From positions 1 to 41,513 of the forward strand of contig CACYXI010000028.1 of assembly GCA_902778265.1 (NCBI GenBank): 41,513 bases of DNA. Reading direction: 5' to 3'. Within the stretch, counting starts at the first letter, position 1, and each line of letters begins with the position of its first letter. The translations under genes and the position numbers were made by a program. This document shows positions 24,639-33,082 of the stretch, in pieces. Under the pieces are notes generated by a model. The model made no database searches and was not told the DNA's origin. It was given only the letters and a program-made list of their open reading frames with translations. The stretch comes from an uncultured Bacteroidales bacterium. GTDB lineage: Bacteria > Bacteroidota > Bacteroidia > Bacteroidales > Bacteroidaceae.

Positions 24639-25304
24639 ATGAACAAGGCAAAAGGCAAGAAGATAATACTCGGCATTGACCCAGGCACAAACGTAATGGG
24701 TTACGGCATTATCAAGGCAATAGGTCAGAAAGCCGAAATGGTGGCAATGGGCGTTATTGATATGCGTAAGCAGGACGATCCTTATCTGCGCCTCGGTCAC
24801 ATCTTCGAGCGTGTCACAGGCATAATTGATTCCTACCTCCCTGACGAAATGGCAATCGAGGCCCCTTTCTTCGGAAAAAACGTGCAGTCAATGCTGAAGC
24901 TCGGCAGGGCGCAGGGCATTGCTATTGCAGCAGCCATTCATCACGGTGTCCCTATCCACGAATATGCTCCGATGAAGATAAAAATGGCAATCACGGGAAC
25001 TGGTACGGCAAGTAAGGAACAGGTTGCAGGAATGCTCCAACGCATTCTCAAGCTCGACAAGGAAGAAATGCCGAAGTTCATGGATGCTACTGATGCCCTC
25101 GGTGCTGCCTACTGCCACTTTATGCAGATGAACCGCCCAGAGACAGGCGTTCACTACTCCAGTTGGAAGGATTTCGTCAACAAGAACAAAGATAAGGCTG
25201 GGGGTATAAAGAAAACTGATACAGAAGCAGCAACCACTGGTAAGCGTAAGCTTTCACCAAAGGAGCAGTTACTCGCAGCAATACAGGCGAGCAAGAAAAA
25301 ATAG
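24639..25304 (+). CDS. ruvC: Holliday junction endonuclease RuvC
   Basis: 221 residues. The RNase H-like core shows the catalytic acids: D in [14 protein letters not shown] (about 8-21), E in [14 protein letters not shown] (about 70-83), and D residues in [13 protein letters not shown] near 150. It cleaves four-way junctions resolved by RuvAB branch migration. Residues 172-221 form a lysine-rich tail ([20 protein letters not shown]) beyond the usual approximately 170-190 residue length, common in this phylum. The ATG abuts the stop of the MBL gene, implying one transcript. Confidence 0.95.
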   Translation: MNKAKGKKIILGIDPGTNVMGYGIIKAIGQKAEMVAMGVIDMRKQDDPYLRLGHIFERVTGIIDSYLPDEMAIEAPFFGKNVQSMLKLGRAQGIAIAAAIHHGVPIHEYAPMKIKMAITGTGTASKEQVAGMLQRILKLDKEEMPKFMDATDALGAAYCHFMQMNRPETGVHYSSWKDFVNKNKDKAGGIKKTDTEAATTGKRKLSPKEQLLAAIQASKKK

Positions 25305-25338
25305 TAAATAGTAAATAGCTAAATAGTAAATCAAATAG

Positions 25339-26832
25339 ATGATCATCTCCATCAATCAGGGCGTAACCCGTATGCCAGCGTGGCGTATGGCTCAACCTGT
25401 AGATTTCTCTCTCCTCGACGGAGAGCACATAGCCATAGTAGGCGGCAATGCCTCTGGCAAGTCAATGTTCGTTGACATCATAACAAGCGCACATCCTCTT
25501 CTAATGAAGGATGTGGAATACGATTTCTCGCCAAAGACAAGTCGATTGGCTTCTGATAATATCAAATACATTACTTTCCGCGACAGCTACGGAGGTGATA
25601 GTGACCGCAACTACTACCTTCAGCAGCGTTGGAATCAGCATGACATTGACGAGAATACTCCTACCGTGGAGAAACTTCTCGAAGAGACTTACCGCATCAC
25701 AGGTCCTGATACTGAGGAGCGCCGCACAATGAAGGAACATCTGTACGACATTTTCAATCTCAGATACTTGCTCGACAAATACATCATCCTACTCTCATCA
25801 GGTGAGTTGCGTAAGTTCCAGCTTGCCAAGACTCTTATGGGCGCCCCACGAGTGCTGATAATGGATAATCCATTCATCGGTCTTGACAAGGAGACTCGTC
25901 AGCAACTTCGTGAGCTCCTTGAGCAGATTTCAAAAGAACGCGCTCTTCAAATCATTCTCGTTCTTGCCAAGGACGAGGATATTCCACGCTTCATCACTCA
26001 CGTCGTTGAGGTGAAGGACATGATTGTTAAGCCAAAGCTCACTCGCGAAGAGTATCTTGTTCAAAAGAGTAAAGATGAAAGTGGAAAGAGTAAAGTAGAA
26101 CCTCTCTCACAGGAGATGAAGGACATCATCCTCAACCTTCCATACAACAATAACGAATACCACACCCAAGAGGTTGTGCGTATGAATAACGTAAGCATCC
26201 GCTACGGCGAGCGCACCATTCTCAAAGACCTCAACTGGATAGTAAAGAATGGTGAGCGTTGGGCGCTCAAAGGACAGAACGGAGCAGGAAAGTCAACACT
26301 CCTCTCACTCGTATGTGCCGATAATCCGCAATCGTATGCGTGTGACATTGTTCTTTTTGACCATAAGCGCGGTTCAGGCGAGACAATCTGGGACATCAAG
26401 AAGCACATTGGCTACGTATCACCAGAAATGCACCGAGCATACAACCGCGACATGCCAGCAATCCGCATCGTGGCAAGTGGTTTGAAGGATTCCGTAGGTC
26501 TTTATGTAAAACCTTCTGAAAAGGATTACGAAATATGTCGCACCTGGATGAAGATTTTCGGTATTGAGGATCTTGCAGAAAAAACTTTCCTCAAACTTTC
26601 AAGTGGAGAGCAACGTATGATTCTCCTTGCTCGTGCCTTCGTGAAAGACCCAGAGCTTCTCATCCTTGACGAACCTCTCCACGGTCTTGACAAGGAGCGT
26701 GGCGAAATGGTGAAGGAAATCATTGATGCCTTCTGTGCCCGCAAGAACAAGACTCTCATTATGGTGACGCACTACGAAGAGAACCTTCCACGCTGCATCA
26801 CCGACCATATTTATTTGAAGAAGAACGTGTAA
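25339..26832 (+). CDS. tandem ABC ATPase, ModF-like
   Basis: 497 residues with two nucleotide-binding domains and no membrane part. Domain 1: Walker A GGNASGKSMF (about 35-44), signature LSSGELRKFQLAKTL (about 152), Walker B LIMDNPFIGLD. Domain 2: Walker A GQNGAGKSTL (about 311), signature LSSGEQRMILLARAF (about 419), Walker B LLILDEPLHGLD. In domain 1 the catalytic glutamate after Walker B is Asn (MDNP), so only one site may hydrolyse ATP efficiently. This pattern is that of ModF/PhrA-like cytoplasmic ABC proteins. No permease or molybdate gene is near, so transport is doubtful; the role is open. Confidence 0.85.
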   Translation: MIISINQGVTRMPAWRMAQPVDFSLLDGEHIAIVGGNASGKSMFVDIITSAHPLLMKDVEYDFSPKTSRLASDNIKYITFRDSYGGDSDRNYYLQQRWNQHDIDENTPTVEKLLEETYRITGPDTEERRTMKEHLYDIFNLRYLLDKYIILLSSGELRKFQLAKTLMGAPRVLIMDNPFIGLDKETRQQLRELLEQISKERALQIILVLAKDEDIPRFITHVVEVKDMIVKPKLTREEYLVQKSKDESGKSKVEPLSQEMKDIILNLPYNNNEYHTQEVVRMNNVSIRYGERTILKDLNWIVKNGERWALKGQNGAGKSTLLSLVCADNPQSYACDIVLFDHKRGSGETIWDIKKHIGYVSPEMHRAYNRDMPAIRIVASGLKDSVGLYVKPSEKDYEICRTWMKIFGIEDLAEKTFLKLSSGEQRMILLARAFVKDPELLILDEPLHGLDKERGEMVKEIIDAFCARKNKTLIMVTHYEENLPRCITDHIYLKKNV

Positions 26833-26840
26833 AAGAGAAA

Positions 26841-26994
26841 GGCCTCTCCCCCCGCCCTCCCCCGTAGGGAGGGAGCCGGAGAGCCAACAAAAGATAGATA
26901 ATAAAAAATAAAAGATATACAATTGATAATGAATAAAAGAATCGCCTTTCGCATTCCGGCTCCCTCCCTACGGGGGAGGGCGGGGGGAGAGGCC
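26841..26994. repeat. perfect 40-bp inverted repeat, right arm inside a gene
   Basis: 26841-26880 is the exact inverse of 26955-26994 (40 of 40), separated by 74 bases that contain the next gene's ATG. The left arm's first 37 bases recur at 38920-38956. The right arm is translated as residues 10-22 of the GHL10 protein. Confidence 0.9.
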
Positions 26995-28482
26995 AAAAGA
27001 TTTCTGCTGCTAATCCTTACCCTATGCGCACTGGCTCTTAATGCCGTTGCGCAGCATAAGCGTGAGTTCCGCGGTGCATGGATACAATGCGTCAACGGAC
27101 AGTTTCAGGGTATGAGCACAGCCAAGATGCAAGAGACGCTCACCTATCAGCTCAACGTATTGCAGAGACAAGGCGTCAATGCCATCATCTTTCAGGTGCG
27201 TGCCGAATGTGATGCACTCTATCCAAGTCCTTACGAGCCTTGGAGCCGTTTCCTAACAGGCGTACAGGGACGAGCACCACAGCCTTATTGGGATCCCCTG
27301 CAATGGATGATTACCGAGTGCCACAAGCGTGGTATGGAACTTCATGCGTGGATCAACCCATTCCGCGCCAAGACTAAGAGTACCGCCGTACTCGCCAATA
27401 CTCACGTGGCATCGCGTAACCCTGGCGCAGCATTCATGTATGACAATCAGCTCATCCTCAACCCTGCCTATCAATGGAATCGCGACTACATCTGTACCGT
27501 AGCTGCCGACATTGTGCGACGCTACGACATTGACGGCTTCCACATCGACGACTATTTCTACCCCTACCCTATCGAGGGACAGATAATTCCTGATGACAGA
27601 GACTTCGCTGCATACAACAACGGAATAGCCAACAAAGGCGACTGGCGACGATTCAACGTCAACCAGTTTATCAAGCAGCTCAGCGACTCTATCCACAACG
27701 TCAAGCCTTGGGTGAAGTTCGGTGTGTCTCCTTTCGGCATCTACCGCAACAAGAGAAACGACCCTTACAACGGCTCTGAAACGGCAGGATTGCAGAACTA
27801 CGACGACCTCTACGCCGACGTGATGCTGTGGGTGAACAATGGTTGGATTGACTACTGCGTGCCACAGATCTATTGGCAGATAGGACATCCAACAGCCGAC
27901 TACCAGACGCTCATACAATGGTGGAACCGTTACTGCTCACAGCGTCCTCTGTATGTTGGCGAGGACATTGAGCGAACCGTGAAGTTTGCCGACCCACGCG
28001 ATGGAAACAAGCACCAGATGGAAGCCAAGTACCGCCTACGCAATCAGATGCGCAACGTGCACGGCACCGTACTTTGGTACGCCAAGGCTGCGGTTGACAA
28101 CGTAGGCAACTACGGCACAATGCTCGAAAAGAACTACTGGCGCTACCCTGCCCTACAGCCACGTATGCCGTTCATCGATAACAGAGCACCATCAAAAGTT
28201 CATAATCTCGGAACAATATGGACGGAAGACGGCTACATGCTCGTTTGGGAAGGTCCTACAAGTCGCAACTGGAGGGATGCCCCATACAAATATGTGGTGT
28301 ATTGCTTTGAGAAGGGCGAGTTTATCGACATCGAAGACCCAAGCCACATAGTAGCCATAACACGCACTCCATACTACCGACTGCCATACCGTAACGGTAG
28401 GACAAAATACGTATATGTGGTGACTGCACTCGACAGAATGAGCAACGAAAGCACAATAACGAAGAAAAAAGTGAAATTGTAA
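26929..28482 (+). CDS. GHL10-type secreted glycoside hydrolase
   Basis: 517 residues from ATG at 26929. The domain after the signal is the DUF187/GHL10 barrel: REFRGAWIQCV, GVNAIIFQVRAECDALY, MELHAWINPFRA, DGFHIDDYFYPYP and KFGVSPFGIYRN, with the acidic residues in the conserved strands. A short fibronectin-like end follows (from about residue 425). Such enzymes act on glycans or peptidoglycan outside the cytoplasm. The signal peptide is abnormal: its n-region (PAPSLRGRAGGEA, residues 10-22) is read from a GC-rich repeat, and the hydrophobic core FLLLILTLCALALNAVAQ follows. Export should still work because R and K precede the core. Confidence 0.85.
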   Translation: MNKRIAFRIPAPSLRGRAGGEAKRFLLLILTLCALALNAVAQHKREFRGAWIQCVNGQFQGMSTAKMQETLTYQLNVLQRQGVNAIIFQVRAECDALYPSPYEPWSRFLTGVQGRAPQPYWDPLQWMITECHKRGMELHAWINPFRAKTKSTAVLANTHVASRNPGAAFMYDNQLILNPAYQWNRDYICTVAADIVRRYDIDGFHIDDYFYPYPIEGQIIPDDRDFAAYNNGIANKGDWRRFNVNQFIKQLSDSIHNVKPWVKFGVSPFGIYRNKRNDPYNGSETAGLQNYDDLYADVMLWVNNGWIDYCVPQIYWQIGHPTADYQTLIQWWNRYCSQRPLYVGEDIERTVKFADPRDGNKHQMEAKYRLRNQMRNVHGTVLWYAKAAVDNVGNYGTMLEKNYWRYPALQPRMPFIDNRAPSKVHNLGTIWTEDGYMLVWEGPTSRNWRDAPYKYVVYCFEKGEFIDIEDPSHIVAITRTPYYRLPYRNGRTKYVYVVTALDRMSNESTITKKKVKL

Positions 28483-28586
28483 GTATTTTGATTGTTTGCG
28501 TACACATTTGCATTGACTAATGTCAAATAAATGTCGGAATTACAATAATTTACGCACTTTTGCCTATAGCAATTGGAAAATTTGAG

Positions 28587-28594
28587 TAATTTTG
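28587..28594 (+). promoter_or_regulatory. -7 box of the winged-helix gene promoter
   Basis: TAATTTTG matches TAnnTTTG. It leaves a leader of about 95 bases before ATG 28696. Confidence 0.5.
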
Positions 28595-28695
28595 CAGATG
28601 TAAGTAATACACTCAGTAATTAATCTGTAATTCGTTTACACAGACGACACTTATTATTAACACTGACTTACGTCAGATAACAAAATTCTCAAATT

Positions 28696-28983
28696 ATGGC
28701 AGAAAAGAAGACTACAAAGGCAGCAACAAAGACAGCTGCAACCCCTAAGGCTACCAAGAAGACAGCTGCTCCAAAGGTAGCACCAATTACAATCAATGCA
28801 GAGAACGTTGGTTTCAAGGCTGGTGACGTTTACCAGGCACTTGCAAAGTCAGACAAGGCGCTTTCTGTTGCTGAGATTGCAAAGTCAGCAAATATCGCTG
28901 TTGAGGAAGCATATCTCGGTCTCGGATGGCTTTTCAAGGAGGGTAAGGTAACAAGCGTAGAAGGTGGCATTGCTCTCGCATAA
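28696..28983 (+). CDS. winged-helix protein (DUF2582-like) with histone-like tail
   Basis: 95 residues. Residues 1-28 are almost only K, A, T and P (AEKKTTKAATKTAATPKATK), like the tails of histone H1-type bacterial proteins. Residues 30-95 are a small winged helix (VGFKAGDVYQALAKSDKALS, IAVEEAYLGLGWLFKEGKV) that I recognise as the DUF2582 fold. DNA binding is likely; targets are unknown. It is a single-gene transcript with a promoter and a strong terminator, suggesting high expression. Confidence 0.8.
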   Translation: MAEKKTTKAATKTAATPKATKKTAAPKVAPITINAENVGFKAGDVYQALAKSDKALSVAEIAKSANIAVEEAYLGLGWLFKEGKVTSVEGGIALA

Positions 28984-29014
28984 ACAACTTTTAAATTGCA
29001 ATTAACCAAATAGT

Positions 29015-29044
29015 AAAGGCAGGTATCGAAAGGTATCTGCCTTT
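29015..29044 (+). terminator. terminator of the winged-helix gene
   Basis: AAAGGCAGGTATC and GGTATCTGCCTTT enclose a GAAA tetraloop; 13 pairs form with two G-T wobbles, followed by a T-rich stretch. Confidence 0.85.
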
Positions 29045-29057
29045 TACTTTATCATCG

Positions 29058-29210
29058 TCACCTAACGATTGCCTCATCTACATTAACGTGAGTTCGACGA
29101 ATTTCATCAACTCGTATATTGTTGAAAAACATGTGGTTGGTATAGAGTAATTCACTAACTTCACGTATATCCATGTATTTCGCAATTATCTGATGGTCTA
29201 AATATGCCAT
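29058..29210 (-). CDS. possible small protein, 50 residues, unknown
   Basis: The minus-strand frame runs from ATG (29208-29210) to TGA (29058-29060) and reads MAYLDHQIIAKYMDIREVSE, then LLYTNHMFFNNIRVDEIRRT, then HVNVDEAIVR. The composition is protein-like with mixed charged and hydrophobic residues, unlike the repeat-driven frames elsewhere. No promoter box or family is recognised. It fills most of an otherwise empty 330-base gap. It could equally be the remnant of a longer gene. Confidence 0.3.
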   Translation of the reverse strand: MAYLDHQIIAKYMDIREVSELLYTNHMFFNNIRVDEIRRTHVNVDEAIVR

Positions 29211-29269
29211 AATAGGGAAATCCCTACACTTTTTTATGGATAACTTGTCATAATGTCAAGGAAATTATG

Positions 29270-29277
29270 TAACTTTG
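29270..29277 (+). promoter_or_regulatory. -7 box of the DUF3857-like gene promoter
   Basis: TAACTTTG, with a TTG 22 bases upstream (29245-29247). The ATG follows at 29319. Confidence 0.5.
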
Positions 29278-29318
29278 TACGCAAAATTAAAGTTCCTACC
29301 CCTAAAATAACAAAAACG

Positions 29319-30290
29319 ATGAAAAAACTATTTGGAAAATTATGCCTGTCGCTGGCATTTTTTGCCTACGGAAACGTTTCCATGGCACAGCTACCTAACG
29401 AGAAATTCGGCAAACCATCAACCCTCGAAATGGACTATAAAGGATGGGGCGATGCAGTTGATGCTGACGCAATCGTTTTGTGCAAAACAATGAAAGTGTC
29501 TTACGAGCTTAGTGACCAGTTTGGCTCTATGACCGAAAGTGTTACGGAGCTTAACATGGAGAACATGCAGTTTCTTGGCAACAACAGGATTGACGAGAGC
29601 GGAATATTGGTGAACTACGAGGTGAAGCTCCGCACTAAGATTATGAAGCCAGAGGGTGCAAAACATGCCAATATCGACATAACATATTATGATGGAAATG
29701 AAGAGCACCACAACAGTTCGTTTGATGAACTGATTGACCTCAAGGTCAATGTATTCACCAAGAACGAGAAAGGAAAGATCGAGAAGAAAAAGATCAACAC
29801 TAATGACTTCACCAAGGAGCGCCTTAACGACCACTACATGGTGATACACGTTAAAGTACCTGATGTTCAAGCTGGTAGCATAGTGGAGTATCAATATAAG
29901 ATAACGAGCCCACGAGCATCATTCATCTACGACTGGGCTTTCCAAGATCAGATACCTGTGGTGCGCTCAAAATGCGACATCGAGATTCCTGCTTTCTTGA
30001 AGTTCAACATGAATGCCCCTATCAACAAGCTCATCAAGTCGAATGTGGAGGCTGGTATGATTACCTACGACAAGAACAGGGCAGACATGAAGGCAGCAAA
30101 GCGTTGTCGCACCAACCACTACACCATTCTTGGCGACTACATATTGCCAGAAGGTCAGGCTCTAACGCATAATCAAGGCAGCGAAAATAGTGGCAAGGCC
30201 GAGAAGATTGCGAACTTCACAAGCAAGATTATGGAGCACGATCAGCCTGTGTATATGCCAGACGGCACAACGCATCTGAAGATTCAATAG
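29319..30290 (+). CDS. secreted DUF3857-like protein
   Basis: 323 residues from MKKLFGKLC at 29319 (the upstream in-frame codons lie in the promoter). A signal peptide (to about residue 23, SMA/QL) is followed by a beta-rich domain. VPDVQAGSIVEYQYKITSPR and SFIYDWAFQDQIPVVRSKCDIEIP are typical of the DUF3857 domain that often precedes a transglutaminase domain. The transglutaminase part is absent: the protein ends at residue 323, so it is a short relative or a stand-alone version. It is probably a periplasmic or surface beta-sandwich. The function is unknown. Confidence 0.65.
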   Translation: MKKLFGKLCLSLAFFAYGNVSMAQLPNEKFGKPSTLEMDYKGWGDAVDADAIVLCKTMKVSYELSDQFGSMTESVTELNMENMQFLGNNRIDESGILVNYEVKLRTKIMKPEGAKHANIDITYYDGNEEHHNSSFDELIDLKVNVFTKNEKGKIEKKKINTNDFTKERLNDHYMVIHVKVPDVQAGSIVEYQYKITSPRASFIYDWAFQDQIPVVRSKCDIEIPAFLKFNMNAPINKLIKSNVEAGMITYDKNRADMKAAKRCRTNHYTILGDYILPEGQALTHNQGSENSGKAEKIANFTSKIMEHDQPVYMPDGTTHLKIQ

Positions 30291-30300
30291 CAGCAAACCA

Positions 30301-30329
30301 CCCCAACATCCACACACGGAATGTTGGGG
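30301..30329 (+). terminator. hairpin after the DUF3857-like gene
   Basis: CCCCAACAT (30301-30309) and ATGTTGGGG (30321-30329) form a perfect 9-bp stem 10 bases after the stop codon. The T-run is weak. Confidence 0.6.
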
Positions 30330-30370
30330 AAGTTCGTTTATGTTCCTTGAAAAAAAGGAAAAACAATCAT

Positions 30371-30609
30371 TAAGTAAGTGATTAAATTTAATTCCATAAT
30401 CAAGAATTAGAGATTTTGAATTAATGCGAAAGAGAGAAGTTTAGCTCGACGGCCAAAGGGAAAGTCAATTTTGCTACTTACGTAGCATTGAGAATAGCCG
30501 TGATTAACAGGAGCGTAAGCGCCCCTTCTCAAATTCTTATAAATTCAAAAGAAAAAAATCTCTAATTCTCTAATTCTTGATTATAAAATTATTCTGTACA
30601 TTTACTTAA
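30371..30609. repeat. large structured non-coding element
   Basis: Nested inverted arms: TTAAGTAA (30371) with TTACTTAA (ending 30609), and ATAATCAAGAATTAGAGATT (from 30396) with its inverse ending at 30584, where the TCTAATTC unit is duplicated. Inside are hairpins TGCTAC-TTAC-GTAGCA and GAGAA...TTCTC around GGAGCGTAAGCGCC. No protein frame fits. It could be a MITE-like element or a structured RNA. Confidence 0.6.
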
Positions 30610-30628
30610 CGCAGATTGTGTTATTTCA

Positions 30629-30680
30629 AACAACGAATTTATAGAATTTTCATTCGTTTCAATTCGGTTAATTCGTTGTT
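30629..30680 (-). terminator. inverted repeat downstream of the radical-SAM operon
   Basis: AACAACGAATT (30629-30639) and AATTCGTTGTT (30670-30680) are perfect 11-bp inverses. It lies 25 bases beyond the operon stop and is a likely terminator, although without a clean T-run. Confidence 0.5.
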
Positions 30681-30704
30681 ATATTAATAACGTGATTTAA
30701 GGCT

Positions 30705-31334
30705 TCACCTTATTATGTACTCAAAACGATCAAAGTTGGTGTAGCCAAGCGTTTCGAGAAACGCTTGACTACTATCCCTATCGTCATCGGTGTTATAGTC
30801 GGGAATATGAGGAAGTCGAATCAAGATGCAGGGGAGGAGGTCGGTATGTTCAGAAGCAATCCATCGAAGATTATCAATGACGCGCTCGTTACTGATGCCC
30901 GAATATGACTTATAGATTTCGGGATTCATATCCTTAATGTCGATAATCCATTCCTTGACGAACGGAAGCACATCCTCCACATTCTTGCGTGGCACGTTGA
31001 GACTTGACTCTATGGATATTCGCCATTCCTTTGGGCATTGCTCGCAGAATGCCTTGATAAACGCGCTGCTAAGCAGCGGCTCACCACCGCCGAATGTTAC
31101 ACCTCCGCCTGTGGCAAGGAAATAGAGCTGGTCAATACGCACCTCGTCAATAAGTTCCTCTACCGTGCGCTCTATGCACGGCGTATCTTTCGAGAGACTA
31201 TGCGGATTGAGACAATACTTACAGCGCAACGGACATCCGTGGAATGCCACGAGTGTGGTAACGCCCTCACCATCAATCGCCAAACGATGACGGGAAATGC
31301 CAATCATTCTGCCTATGAGTTCTGATTTTGCCAT
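30705..31334 (-). CDS. radical SAM activating enzyme (PflA/glycyl-radical activase-like)
   Basis: 209 residues. The [4Fe-4S] motif is FHGCPLRCKYC (C-x3-C-x2-C, about residues 33-40). It is followed by GGGVTFGGGEPLL (SAM-binding GGE motif, about 76-88) and WIIDIKDMNPEIYKSYSG, a classic activase segment. There is no inserted ferredoxin domain, as in the short PflA type. Such enzymes make a glycyl radical on a partner enzyme, but no glycyl-radical enzyme gene is in the window. It is the last gene of a tight operon with three cysteine-headed TonB-like proteins (6 bases from the preceding stop), an unexpected context. Confidence 0.85.
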   Translation of the reverse strand: MAKSELIGRMIGISRHRLAIDGEGVTTLVAFHGCPLRCKYCLNPHSLSKDTPCIERTVEELIDEVRIDQLYFLATGGGVTFGGGEPLLSSAFIKAFCEQCPKEWRISIESSLNVPRKNVEDVLPFVKEWIIDIKDMNPEIYKSYSGISNERVIDNLRWIASEHTDLLPCILIRLPHIPDYNTDDDRDSSQAFLETLGYTNFDRFEYIIR

Positions 31335-31340
31335 AATTTT

Positions 31341-32216
31341 TTAATTACGAAAACACATAGTCATTGGTATTGTATATTTCACTTTTACAGGCTTGCCGCT
31401 ATGCTTGCCCGGATTCCATTTCGGCATAGCCTCTATGACACGAACAAATTCAGCATCATACAACGGATGGACAGATTTTACAACCTTGATATCAGAGATT
31501 GAGCCATCTTCATTTATAACCATAGTACACACAATCCGCCCTTGAATGCCCAATTCCTCAACCTCTTTAGGATATTTGAAGTTTTTTTGTATAAATGCCA
31601 TCAATGCAGCCGTTCCACCAGAGTATGAAGGCATTTCTTCTACATATTCATAGACACCATTTTCTAATTCTTTTGATCCTATTTTTACTCCTTTTATTAC
31701 CCAAGGACTATCCACCTCATTAGGATTATCAAATCCAATCTCACCTTCTTTTGTGAGACATTCATCCTCTACATCCCTTTTAATAACGGGAGCAGTCCCT
31801 CTAACAGTCTTATGTACAGGCTCTTTTATAGCAACAGAATCGAAATATTCAACATCACCTGTCAATTGCCCATCGCCAACTACTCTACGTACAACCTTTG
31901 CCTCACGACGACACCTGGATTGTCCTTCACCTAAAGTTGTCTTTTCGGCTTTATCTTGTGATGAAGAAGCGAAATCACAGCTACTCAGCGTAAACATTCC
32001 AACAGACACACCTGCCAAAACTACAGCCTTACCAAGCAACTGACGTTGATACAACTGCTGTTCGAGATAGCGAACCTCAGCCTCGCACTTTGGGCAAGTG
32101 CCGAGACAATCCCCCCTGTACTGACATTCCTCAACGACATACTCTATATCGTTCGCCTCCGCTATCTGACGGCGAATCTCCTTGAGAATTTTGCAGGTTT
32201 TCTTTCCTTTTGCCAT
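31341..32216 (-). CDS. TonB C-terminal-domain protein with a cysteine-rich head (third paralogue)
   Basis: 291 residues. Residues 1-55 are a charged head (MAKGKKTCKILKEIRRQIAE...) with four clustered cysteines C31, C37, C41, C44 (C-x5-C-x3-C-x2-C, in CQYRGDCLGTCPKC). A hydrophobic stretch follows (about 60-79, KAVVLAGVSVGMFTLSSC), ending in a lipobox-like LSSC. A variable, charged linker leads to a TonB_C domain (about 200-291: FKYPKEVEELGIQGRIVCTM, INEDGSISDIKVVKS, MPKWNPGKHSGKPVKVKY). TonB transmits proton-motive energy to outer-membrane receptors. It starts 2 bases after the second paralogue's stop. Confidence 0.85.
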   Translation of the reverse strand: MAKGKKTCKILKEIRRQIAEANDIEYVVEECQYRGDCLGTCPKCEAEVRYLEQQLYQRQLLGKAVVLAGVSVGMFTLSSCDFASSSQDKAEKTTLGEGQSRCRREAKVVRRVVGDGQLTGDVEYFDSVAIKEPVHKTVRGTAPVIKRDVEDECLTKEGEIGFDNPNEVDSPWVIKGVKIGSKELENGVYEYVEEMPSYSGGTAALMAFIQKNFKYPKEVEELGIQGRIVCTMVINEDGSISDIKVVKSVHPLYDAEFVRVIEAMPKWNPGKHSGKPVKVKYTIPMTMCFRN

Positions 32217-32218
32217 AG

Positions 32219-33052
32219 CTATTGAAGATTTATACTTATAGGCAATTTATATTTCACTTTTACAGGCTTGCCATTATGCTTGCCTGGATTCCATTTCGGC
32301 ATAGACTCCATTACACGAATACTCTCAGCATCAAACAATGGATGAACAGGTTTTATGACCTTGACATCAGAAATCGAACCATCCTCATTTATAACAAGAG
32401 TACACATAATCCGACTTTGAATGCCCAACTCTTCAACCTCTTTAGGATATTTGAAGTTCTTATTTACAAATGTCAACAAAGCAGACATTCCACCAGGGTA
32501 TGTTGGCATTTCTTCTACAGAATCATAGACACCATTCTCATCTTGCCTATAATTATTGCAGCTATCATTTTCAGCTTCGACTACGTTTTCTTTCTTAGAA
32601 AGATTTGACTTCTTAGGAGTTTCTGGAAGCACCTCAACATCTCCTTTTATAACGGGTGGAGTAAATTTCACACGACTTTTCCCTCCTACGTAAGAATCTT
32701 CAGAATCAACCATACCAGTAGTAGAATTGTAGGGGGTACGCTCTACTTTGGCTTCTTTTTTTATCTCCTTAAGGGCTGCAAGCTCAATTTCCCGAGTCTT
32801 ATCCTTGGAATCACAACTACTCAGCGTGAACATTCCTACTGATACCCCAGCCAAAACGACAGCCTTGCCAAGCAACTGGCGTTGGTGCAACTGCTGTTCT
32901 AGATAGCGAACCTCAGCCTCGCACTTTGGGCAAGTGCCAAGACAATCGCCTTTGTACTGACATTCCTCAACAACATACTCTATGTCGTTCGCCTCCGCTA
33001 TCTGACGGCGAATCTCCTTGAGGATCTTGCAGGTTTTCTTTCCTTTTGCCAT
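32219..33052 (-). CDS. TonB C-terminal-domain protein with a cysteine-rich head (second paralogue)
   Basis: 277 residues with the same plan as its neighbours. The head is almost identical to theirs in residues 1-78, including C8, C31, C37, C41 and C44. The membrane stretch ends in TLSSCDSKD. The middle (about 85-175) is unlike the others. The TonB_C domain runs from NFKYPKEVEELGIQSRIMCT to the end. The sharp contrast between conserved head and free linker suggests recent duplication or gene conversion of the 5' part. Start ATG at 33052 is unambiguous. Confidence 0.85.
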   Translation of the reverse strand: MAKGKKTCKILKEIRRQIAEANDIEYVVEECQYKGDCLGTCPKCEAEVRYLEQQLHQRQLLGKAVVLAGVSVGMFTLSSCDSKDKTREIELAALKEIKKEAKVERTPYNSTTGMVDSEDSYVGGKSRVKFTPPVIKGDVEVLPETPKKSNLSKKENVVEAENDSCNNYRQDENGVYDSVEEMPTYPGGMSALLTFVNKNFKYPKEVEELGIQSRIMCTLVINEDGSISDVKVIKPVHPLFDAESIRVMESMPKWNPGKHNGKPVKVKYKLPISINLQ

Positions 33053-33082
33053 AGTAAAATAAAAATTTAAAGTGCTAACCTA

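Noticed and set aside
27253-27918. 221-codon antisense frame in the GHL10 gene
   Set aside because: It is V/C/H-rich shadow sequence opposite conserved barrel motifs.
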